A stretch of DNA of 64,000 bases, from contig NZ_SZQL01000001.1 of assembly GCF_005233845.1 (NCBI RefSeq), positions 421,304 to 485,303 on the forward strand, in the 5' to 3' direction. The notes under the pieces are model-generated. The model ran no database searches, was not told the DNA's origin, and was given only the letters and a program-made list of their open reading frames with translations. The translations under genes were made by a program, and so were the position numbers. Source of the DNA: Ilyomonas limi (GTDB lineage: Bacteria > Bacteroidota > Bacteroidia > Chitinophagales > Chitinophagaceae). Below are positions 57,311 to 64,000 of this stretch, piece after piece. Numbering within the stretch: position 1 is the stretch's first letter; every line of letters begins with the position of its first letter.

Positions 57311-57553
57311 ATGGAAAACAATCCCCACAAAGGCACTGAACTGAATAATGTGCAGGAAACCTGGAACGAAAATGAAAAGCGGCGTGAAGAGGAGAGTGGT
57401 ACGAGCGATATGCCGCAGGAAGAAACAGCACCTGCAACTACGCTGGATAAACTAATACAACAGGAAGCACATGAATATGATAATGACAACAAAGAAAACC
57501 GGTTGTTAGGCGGCGACCGCGCCAGTGTGAATGACGTAGAGGGTGATGAATAG
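57311..57553 (+). CDS. Small acidic hydrophilic protein of unknown function
   Basis: An 80-residue, highly charged protein without hydrophobic segments: ELNNVQETWNENEKRREEESG, TTLDKLIQQEAHEYDNDNKENR and a terminal GDRASVNDVEGDE. It is probably partly disordered. Such small acidic proteins in Chitinophagaceae are often stress-related, but I do not recognise a family. It lies behind the channel gene and could share its transcript. Confidence 0.6.
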   Translation: MENNPHKGTELNNVQETWNENEKRREEESGTSDMPQEETAPATTLDKLIQQEAHEYDNDNKENRLLGGDRASVNDVEGDE

Positions 57554-57639
57554 CGTAATTCGTAAATAGCTATAACGGCAGCGCATAACATTCAAAATTT
57601 TGCGAAGTGCGGGATATCCTCATTCCGTAAGATCAGGAA

Positions 57640-57885
57640 TTAGTTATATGATGTTTGGGATGAACTGTCACTAAGTTCAATCTCCGCAGCTATAATATCC
57701 ATAATGTCGCACTTTGCAAATACATGCCTTTTAAACATAAACGCATGAATGTAGTATTTTGTAAGTGTAAAAGTACCTGCACGTATTTTTAAAGTTAATA
57801 GTGGCGCAAGTAATCCAAAGGCTGCAATGGAAATTACCAGAATGCCATAGTCATTTATATAAATGAAGAAGAAGTCAAGGCAATG
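57640..57885 (-). pseudogene. Membrane PH-like fragment without start
   Basis: An 81-codon open stretch, bounded by stops and without ATG near its start, reads NDYGILVISIAAFGLLAPLLTL (one membrane helix) followed by IRAGTFTLTKYYIHAFMF. This resembles the helix-strand transition of bacterial PH-like membrane proteins. It is likely a remnant. Nothing else is recognisable in 57554-58191. Confidence 0.25.
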
Positions 57886-58191
57886 CTACAGTCGTTAGAA
57901 GTATTATCCATACTGTGTAAGCCTATTTTTTAATTTTTACGCTGGCCGCCATGCTGTTGTTATACTTCGCATACAACTCCCGAATATATGCAACTCCGCC
58001 TAAAGTAACTGGCGCTACACTATCCTTCTCATTTCTTTTAAGCATATTTGTAATGCAATCCAATTCCGGGTTTACAAGAATGGAACAGCAATTGTTTTAG
58101 TTGCTGGCACGAAGGATGGAAAAGACTAACAGTCTGAAACCATAACAGTCAAATTATTTATTCAACAAATTAACAGATATCAGGAGTTGTA

Positions 58192-59958
58192 ATGAGTCGT
58201 TTTATTATTTTTTTCTTTTTTCTTTTTATTGCACCTTTTCACGTTCTCGAATCGCCTTTTTATACTGGTAACACGGCTGTAAGCAAGCCTCCTGAATCCT
58301 ACCCCAAAAATTATTTTCGCTATCCGCTCAATATTGCGCCTTCGCTCGCCGGCAACTTTGGCGATTTGCGTACCAATCACTATCACATGGGGCTCGATTT
58401 ACGCACGCAACAACGCGAAAACCTGCCGGTGGTAGCTGCTGCAGATGGTTATGTAAGCCATATACGCATAGAACCTTATGGCTACGGGCATGCCATTTTT
58501 ATTACACATCCCAACGGCTATACTACTGTGTATGGACACTTAAATAAGTTCTATATGGAACTGGAAGATTTTGTACGCAACCAGCAATACGCTACTGAAA
58601 GCTGGGAGCAGGATATTGATTTTTCACCCGGTCAATTTCCCGTGCAACAGGGACAATTTATTGCTTGGAGCGGCAATACAGGCGGCAGCGAAGGTCCGCA
58701 CCTGCACTTTGAAATAAGAGATAGCGGATTGGCGGATGGTCATAATTACAACCCGCTTTTGTTCGATCTCAACATTCCCGATCATGTGCCGCCGGCACTG
58801 TACCGGCTGGGTATTTTTGATCGAAACCAAAGTATATACGAAAACAATCCGCGTATGTTTCCATTGCACAAAAAGGTACAGGTTGGCGAGAGGATTTATA
58901 CACCGGCTGATGCAGTAATAAAAGTGCCTTATGGCAAGTTTAGTTTTGGCTTGAGTATGCAGGATAAAATGGATAATTCGTTTTCGTTTGGTGTGTACAA
59001 AGCTGATTTATATGTGGATGACAGTCTTTATAACGAGTTTAAAATAGAAGAATGTATTTATGGCGACAGCCGCTATATTAATGCCGGTATTGATTATTTT
59101 ATGCGGTACGATGGACACGGTTACATGCAGCACCTGAGCCGGTTGCCCGGCAATCATGCTCCTTTTTATAATTCGGCTGGCGATGGCGTTTTGCAGTTGA
59201 ATGATGATAGCGTTCACCAGGTAGAAGTGGAAGTGCTGGATGTTGCAGGCAATACCTCGCTGTTGCAGTTTGGGATACAGCGCGACAGCAGTGTGCATTT
59301 TCCCGAAAATAAAATGGGCGACAATATCGTACAAAAGCTGGCACCTAACCAGCCTGCCACTTTTGAAAATGCAGCAGTGCAAATATCGTTGGATGAAAAT
59401 GCGTTGTACGATACGGTGCTGCTACGGTACAATGCTTCTAATGCACCGCCGGAGGCAGTATCTGCACTGCACAGTATTGGTGATTATCGCCAGCCGGTGC
59501 ATACGGCTTATACAGTGCGCATCAAGTCAGCTGTTTTGCTGCCCGATAGTATGAAAAAGAAAGTAATAATGGTAATGCAAAGCGGTCGAAGAAAAGATGC
59601 CCAACAATGTATCTGGCAAGGTGATTGGGCAGCAGCAAGGTGGATGAATTTTGGACAGTTTTATTTAAAGTTGGATACACTTTCGCCAACAGTAAGACCG
59701 ATCAATGTGTATGATGGCGCTATTTTTATAAGAGACCAGCAACTGGTGTTTGAAGCCAAAGATGAAACCGGCGACCTGCAATCATTCAATGGCTATATTG
59801 ATGGGCGCTGGATTATGTTCAGGCAAAGAAACAATCGCTATACGTATGATTTTGACGATCGCTGCCCACCGGGAGCGCACACGCTGGAAATACGGGCAGT
59901 GGACTTAGCAGGCAACGAAACGGTGTATCAATGCAGCTTTGAGAATAGGGCGAAGTAG
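58192..59958 (+). CDS. M23-family (LytM) metallopeptidase
   Basis: A 588-residue exported protein. A hydrophobic N-terminus (IIFFFFLFIAPFHVL) is followed by an M23 domain at about 45-190: FGDLRTNHYHMGLDLRT with the zinc His and Asp, ADGYVSHIRIEPYGYGHAIFITH, YTTVYGHLNKF, and GPHLHFEIRD with the final zinc His. The other 390 residues are beta-rich domains of unknown role. Such enzymes cut or bind peptidoglycan peptide bridges. Both zinc and catalytic residues are intact. Confidence 0.92.
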   Translation: MSRFIIFFFFLFIAPFHVLESPFYTGNTAVSKPPESYPKNYFRYPLNIAPSLAGNFGDLRTNHYHMGLDLRTQQRENLPVVAAADGYVSHIRIEPYGYGHAIFITHPNGYTTVYGHLNKFYMELEDFVRNQQYATESWEQDIDFSPGQFPVQQGQFIAWSGNTGGSEGPHLHFEIRDSGLADGHNYNPLLFDLNIPDHVPPALYRLGIFDRNQSIYENNPRMFPLHKKVQVGERIYTPADAVIKVPYGKFSFGLSMQDKMDNSFSFGVYKADLYVDDSLYNEFKIEECIYGDSRYINAGIDYFMRYDGHGYMQHLSRLPGNHAPFYNSAGDGVLQLNDDSVHQVEVEVLDVAGNTSLLQFGIQRDSSVHFPENKMGDNIVQKLAPNQPATFENAAVQISLDENALYDTVLLRYNASNAPPEAVSALHSIGDYRQPVHTAYTVRIKSAVLLPDSMKKKVIMVMQSGRRKDAQQCIWQGDWAAARWMNFGQFYLKLDTLSPTVRPINVYDGAIFIRDQQLVFEAKDETGDLQSFNGYIDGRWIMFRQRNNRYTYDFDDRCPPGAHTLEIRAVDLAGNETVYQCSFENRAK

Positions 59959-60369
59959 TAAGAATCTGGAGTTTGAAGTTTGGAAGAATAACTTGCTTTA
60001 CTGTGCATTTAATATTTGCAAATAACGAATTAACATTCTGCACCTACTTAAAGCTGTATAAACTTGCCCATTGACGAAAGCACCCGTACCTGCTATAATC
60101 TTTTAGCAAAACCAAATATACACTTCTATTTTTAATAGAGGCTTTCACCTATTCAGTTAATAATCTGTGTTTGAAAAACTACTGTCATCTTTGTAAACCT
60201 TCTATATGAATGAATGACAGGCAAGTGAATTTTTGAATAAAGAAGAACGTTAATTCGTTGCAACTGTCAATAAAAGTTTCTACATCATCTGTAGAAGCCC
60301 GTTCATTAAACCCAAGCCGCTCAACCTTATCCTCCCACCATTATCTTTGATGTTTTTATTTAATAGCGT
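59959..60369. other. Intergenic stretch with a small hairpin and a promoter
   Basis: TTCTACATCATCTGTAGAA (around 60279) forms a small hairpin. The only other signal is the TATCTTTG box at 60342. No coding region is supported here. Confidence 0.4.
60342..60349 (+). promoter_or_regulatory. -7 box of the M28 peptidase promoter
   Basis: TATCTTTG matches TAnnTTTG, 20 bp before the start codon. A -33 TTTG is not visible. Confidence 0.45.
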
Positions 60370-61881
60370 ATGATGAAGAATTTGTTTGTAGCGTGTAGCT
60401 TATTATTAGCTTCCACTGTATTTGCGCAGCAAAAAGATATGGCTGCAAAATATGCCTCCGTAATAACGCCGGCAGCATTAAAAGAAAAGCTAACCGTGAT
60501 TGCCAGCGCCGGCATGGAAGGACGCGAAACCGCAACGTCGGGACAAAAGAAAGCAGCGGCCTATATAGAAAATTATTTTAAAAAAATCGGCTTGCAGCCG
60601 GGTACGCCCAATGGTTATCAACTGCAATACCCGGTGTACCAGGATTCGCTGATTGCAGCATCTTTAAGCATTAACGATAATGCAGCGGAAATGTACCAGG
60701 ACTTTACTTTAAGTCCCGCTTTTTTGGCAGAAGGCAACTGGCATGTGCAGGACGTCGTTTTTGCTTCGTATGGATTAAGCGACTCGGCCAACAACAATTT
60801 TGATGGATTGAATGTAACAAATAAATGGGTGATGGTAATTGATGGCACACCTGCCGATATTGACAGCACCGAAGCTGCAAAAACGTATGCAAATATGCGT
60901 GCCAATCGCATGAAGCCATCCAACATCAGGAACAAAAACATCAAAGGCCTGCTCATTATTAAAAGAGCTTTTCCGGAGCCAGCGGCTGCTTCGCTTAAAG
61001 GTGCCATGTATATGGATAAAAAAGCCAATAGCGTTCCGGTTATTTATATCTCCTTGCAAATGGCAGCTTCTATTTTGCAACAGCCTTTAAACAACTTCAA
61101 AGATTTAAAAACGGTCATCCGCGGTATTTATCCAACTTCCTTTTCTTTCAATGAACAAAAAACCACCCTTAATCTTAATAGCTCTAATGTGATTGGCGTA
61201 TTGCCGGGGACAGACAAGAAAAACCAATATGTATTTGTAACCGCACACTACGACCATCTTGGCAAAAAAGGCAATACCATCTGGTATGGTGCCGATGATG
61301 ATGGCTCGGGTACAACAAGTGTATTGCAGATTGCCACTGCTTTTGCCAAAGCCGCAAAGGACGGGCATCCTCCACGCCGCACCATGGTATTTATGACCGT
61401 ATCGGGCGAAGAAAAAGGTTTGTGGGGAAGTGACTATTATACCGATCATCCGCTGTTTTCATTGGATAGCACTTCGGTAGATTTGAACATTGATATGGTG
61501 GGCAGAATTGACCCTGGTTACAAAGGTGATTCACTCAATTATGTGTACACTATTGGTGAAGATAAACTGAGCAGCGATTTATTGCCTATTAGTGACAGCA
61601 TTAACAAGCGATACAACAATATGGAATTAGATCGTCGCTTTAACGATCCTAAAGATCCTAACCGTTTTTATTACCGCAGCGATCATTTCAACTTTGCCAA
61701 GCATGGTGTACCAGTCATTTTTTATTTCAATGGGGTACATGCCGACTACCATCAACCAAGCGATACGGTGGATAAAATCAATTTCAACCTCATGGCAAAA
61801 CGCGGCAAGCTGATATTCTACACTGCATGGGCAATGGCCAACCGCGATAACATGATGAAGCGCGATATACCATTGAAATAA
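60370..61881 (+). CDS. Exported M28-family aminopeptidase
   Basis: A 503-residue zinc peptidase with signal peptide (SLLLASTVFAQ). The zinc ligands and catalytic residues are present: TAHYDHLGKKG (His, Asp), YGADDDGSGTTSVL (Asp), TVSGEEKGLWGSDYY (catalytic Glu and zinc Glu), NIDMVGRID (Asp) and VHADYHQPSDTVDKI (His). A PA-like domain is inserted at about 130-280. It removes N-terminal residues from peptides in the periplasm. bioD follows 25 bp after the stop. Two adjacent ATGs (60370, 60373) are possible starts. Confidence 0.95.
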   Translation: MMKNLFVACSLLLASTVFAQQKDMAAKYASVITPAALKEKLTVIASAGMEGRETATSGQKKAAAYIENYFKKIGLQPGTPNGYQLQYPVYQDSLIAASLSINDNAAEMYQDFTLSPAFLAEGNWHVQDVVFASYGLSDSANNNFDGLNVTNKWVMVIDGTPADIDSTEAAKTYANMRANRMKPSNIRNKNIKGLLIIKRAFPEPAAASLKGAMYMDKKANSVPVIYISLQMAASILQQPLNNFKDLKTVIRGIYPTSFSFNEQKTTLNLNSSNVIGVLPGTDKKNQYVFVTAHYDHLGKKGNTIWYGADDDGSGTTSVLQIATAFAKAAKDGHPPRRTMVFMTVSGEEKGLWGSDYYTDHPLFSLDSTSVDLNIDMVGRIDPGYKGDSLNYVYTIGEDKLSSDLLPISDSINKRYNNMELDRRFNDPKDPNRFYYRSDHFNFAKHGVPVIFYFNGVHADYHQPSDTVDKINFNLMAKRGKLIFYTAWAMANRDNMMKRDIPLK

Positions 61882-61906
61882 TGGTTAAAAAGTATATTCT
61901 TTGTAT

Positions 61907-62554
61907 ATGAAACCAATTTTTATTACCGGCATTGGCACCGGTGTTGGCAAAACCGTAGCCGCAGCCATCATTACCGAAGCTTTGCAGGCCAATTACTGGA
62001 AGCCGGTACAGGCGGGCTTTGATGATGGTACCGATACATTAACTGTAAAAGAGTTAATCAGCAATACACAAACTGTTATTTTTCCCGAAGTATATAAACT
62101 ACAATTGCCTGCTTCGCCGCACATTGCTGCAAGAGAAGAAAATATTACCATTGATATAGCAGCCATTTATCAATCCTACTCACAACTGGCAACTCACCAC
62201 TCACATCATTCACCGCTTATTATAGAAGGCGCCGGCGGATTATTAGTACCTTTAAACGAAAGTGAATTTATAATAGATCTGATTAAAAAATTAGATGCCC
62301 GCGTCATACTCGTTAGCCGCAATTACCTGGGCAGCATCAATCACTCTTTACTAACTGCTGCCGTTTGCAAAGCAAATAATCTGGATGTGGCAGGCTGGCT
62401 CTTCAACGACCAGTACCTGCATTATGAAAGCGAAATAGAAAAATGGAGCGGTTATAAAAAAATCGGTGCAATTCCTGCTGCTACAATAATTAATAAAGCA
62501 TTGGTGCGGGAACAGGCAATGCTTATTAAAGACCAGTTGAAAGCCTTATTATGA
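61907..62554 (+). CDS. bioD: Dethiobiotin synthetase
   Basis: A 215-residue ATP-dependent enzyme of biotin synthesis. Motifs: ITGIGTGVGKTVAAAII (P-loop), WKPVQAGFDDGTDT, LPASPHIAAREEN, and IIEGAGGLLVPLNES. ATG 61907 is preferred to 61901, since the family starts just before the P-loop. The stretch SQLATHHSHHSP is encoded by an ACTCACCACTCAC-like simple repeat at 62183-62215, just before the EGAGG strand. It overlaps the next gene by four bases (ATGA). No other bio gene is nearby. Confidence 0.95.
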   Translation: MKPIFITGIGTGVGKTVAAAIITEALQANYWKPVQAGFDDGTDTLTVKELISNTQTVIFPEVYKLQLPASPHIAAREENITIDIAAIYQSYSQLATHHSHHSPLIIEGAGGLLVPLNESEFIIDLIKKLDARVILVSRNYLGSINHSLLTAAVCKANNLDVAGWLFNDQYLHYESEIEKWSGYKKIGAIPAATIINKALVREQAMLIKDQLKALL

Positions 62555-63120
62555 CAAAAAAAGAATTGCGCGAACACTACCGGCAAAAGCGTTTAGCTAT
62601 AACTGAAAAGGAAAAAATGAAGTTGGATGATTTGCTGCTTATCCAGTTTCAGCAATTGTCATTCAGCGATGTACGTGTGTTGCTTACTTATGCGCCTATG
62701 CCACATACGGCAGAGCCCGATGTACACCTGTGCGAGCGTTATTTGCAGCACCAGATTCCGGGCTTGCAGGTGGCATATCCGGTAATTGATTTTGCTACCT
62801 ACACCATGCGTGCAGTGCTTGTAAATGAACAAACGGAATTTACACAAAATGCTTATAAAATTGAAGAGCCAACAGATGGCGAAGTGGTAAAGCCCGAAGC
62901 AATTGATATGATATTTATTCCGCTGCTGGTGTGCGATAAAAAGGGACATCGTGCTGGCTATGGTAAAGGTTTTTACGACCGTTATCTCAACCAATGCCGC
63001 GAAGAAGTACTAAAAATCGGCTTCTCTTACTTTGAGCCGGTAGAAACCATCAGCGACATCCATGCATTTGATATACCTTTAAATTATTGCATTACGCCGC
63101 ACCATATCTATGAATTTTAA
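62551..63120 (+). CDS. 5-formyltetrahydrofolate cyclo-ligase
   Basis: A 189-residue enzyme that returns 5-formyl-THF to the folate pool as 5,10-methenyl-THF. The N-terminal KKELREHYRQKRLAI, VRVLLTYAPMPHTAEPDV, and the ATP-binding signature IPLLVCDKKGHRAGYGKGFYDRYL are all present. Its start overlaps the bioD stop, and lpxK starts 11 bp before its own stop, so the three are translated from one message. Confidence 0.95.
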   Translation: MTKKELREHYRQKRLAITEKEKMKLDDLLLIQFQQLSFSDVRVLLTYAPMPHTAEPDVHLCERYLQHQIPGLQVAYPVIDFATYTMRAVLVNEQTEFTQNAYKIEEPTDGEVVKPEAIDMIFIPLLVCDKKGHRAGYGKGFYDRYLNQCREEVLKIGFSYFEPVETISDIHAFDIPLNYCITPHHIYEF

Positions 63121-64000
63121 TATCATTTTTACTCGCTCCATCCGTCTTTTACTACTGCCGTTTGCCTTGCTGTACGGGTTGGTAATTGCCATGCGCAACT
63201 GGCTGTACGATAAAAAAGTACTGCGGTCTGCAACGTTCAACTTTCCACTTATTTGTGTAGGCAATTTATCGGTTGGTGGCACCGGCAAAAGTCCCATGGT
63301 GGAGTACCTGGTAGAACTGCTGCAATCCCGTTTTAAAGTAGCAACTTTAAGCCGTGGCTATAAGCGTAAAACCAAGGGCTATGGCCTGGCCAACGAAACG
63401 ACTACCGCATTAGAGATCGGGGATGAACCAATGCAGTTCCATTTAAAGTTTCCGCAAGTGGCAGTGGCTGTAGGCGAAGAACGGCTGGTTGCTATTCCGC
63501 AACTGCTGCACGACCGTCCCGGGACGGAGGTAATTATATTGGATGATGCTTTTCAGCACCGAGCTATCAGTGCCGGTCTCAACATTTTACTTACCGATTA
63601 CAATAACCTTTTTTATAACGATTGGTTTTTGCCCACCGGCGATTTGCGCGATGAACGCCGCTCGTATAAACGGGCGCATATTATTGTGGTTACAAAGTGC
63701 CCTGCTACATTGGGTACAGATGAAAAAAACAAGATAGTAAAGCAGATAAAATTGCAGGAGCAGCAACATCTTTTTTTTACTGCTATCCAATACGGGCAGC
63801 CCTATCATATCATTACAAAGCAACCCATTGGCATTACGGCGCAGCAGGAAGTATTGCTGGTATGCGGCATTGCCAATCCGCAGCCTTTAAAGGATTATCT
63901 TACTGCACAGGTAGCTTCTTTTACAGAATTATCTTACAGCGACCATCATATTTTTACCATTGATGATTTAAAAGAAATGCGCAAAAAATATGGGCAGTTG
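63110..64000 (+). CDS. lpxK: Tetraacyldisaccharide 4'-kinase, partial (runs off the right edge)
   Basis: The start ATG at 63110 lies inside the cyclo-ligase 3' end. The first 297 codons are in the window. An N-terminal membrane-associated helix (SIRLLLLPFALLYGLVIAM) precedes the LpxK P-loop ICVGNLSVGGTGKSPMVEYL. Then follow VATLSRGYKRKTKGY, GDEPMQFHLKFP, VIILDDAFQHRAI and LLTDYNNLFYNDWFLPTGDLRDE. It phosphorylates the lipid A disaccharide at the 4' position in the inner membrane, so the organism makes lipid A. Confidence 0.95.
   Translation, partial: MNFNIIFTRSIRLLLLPFALLYGLVIAMRNWLYDKKVLRSATFNFPLICVGNLSVGGTGKSPMVEYLVELLQSRFKVATLSRGYKRKTKGYGLANETTTALEIGDEPMQFHLKFPQVAVAVGEERLVAIPQLLHDRPGTEVIILDDAFQHRAISAGLNILLTDYNNLFYNDWFLPTGDLRDERRSYKRAHIIVVTKCPATLGTDEKNKIVKQIKLQEQQHLFFTAIQYGQPYHIITKQPIGITAQQEVLLVCGIANPQPLKDYLTAQVASFTELSYSDHHIFTIDDLKEMRKKYGQL

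Overview
The window looks like chromosome from a Bacteroidota bacterium, most probably of the Chitinophagaceae. The supporting signs are a moderate G+C content, -7 boxes of the TAnnTTTG type, few Shine-Dalgarno sites, many Sec-exported lipoproteins, a TonB-dependent receptor, DUF5689/lamin-tail and MG2/plug proteins, and short intergenic repeats. The genus cannot be fixed from sequence reading alone. Functions below come from recognised motifs and family resemblance; no database search was run.

Layout. 1-2161 (minus strand): the N-terminal part of an exported TANFOR-like protein followed by an outer-membrane barrel protein. 2162-6030: an accessory strip with a deleted IS6-family element, a DUF2911 lipoprotein, a vapBC-type toxin-antitoxin pair followed by an attC-like palindrome, a tRNA-3'-end-like fragment with a terminator, and a frameshifted alpha-L-rhamnosidase remnant. 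6031-15376: a Nudix-type regulator and its palindromic operator face a seven-gene cluster (two type-B carboxylesterases, an amidohydrolase, an EstA-like esterase, a CitMHS carboxylate transporter, and an AtuA/DUF1446 pair). This cluster is the best candidate for an undescribed pathway. 15587-16396: a GH16 glucanase gene interrupted by one amber codon.

16729-21317 is the methionine branch: a SAM-I riboswitch with a readable attenuator, then metY, metX and homoserine dehydrogenase. 21396-33113 is mostly housekeeping: a flippase-like protein, a GT2 glycosyltransferase, FabH, a membrane acyltransferase, acyl-CoA dehydrogenase, phosphopantetheinyl transferase, dCTP deaminase, an iron-permease-family protein, dihydroorotate dehydrogenase and TerC. 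33527-38991 holds an MG2/plug surface protein, catalase and an exported MsrA. 39231-45044 is an extracellular nuclease facing a TonB receptor and a lamin-tail lipoprotein, probably for nucleic-acid or phosphate scavenging. 45373-50370 holds a PA2169-type protein, an EamA exporter, AnmK, small exported proteins and an aminoglycoside 6-adenylyltransferase-like gene. 50397-55776 is a glycan strip (GH95, GH20-like, amidohydrolase) with a candidate small RNA. 56454-64000 holds an aquaporin-family channel, M23 and M28 peptidases, bioD, 5-formyl-THF cyclo-ligase and the start of lpxK.

A thread running through the window is repeat traffic. There are dispersed palindromic elements near 23.7 kb and 56.1 kb. 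One repeat arm forms the leader of metX. Short repeats have entered reading frames: a N-x-Q-L peptide repeat occurs in both the phosphopantetheinyl transferase and dihydroorotate dehydrogenase, and a duplicated tail ends MetX.
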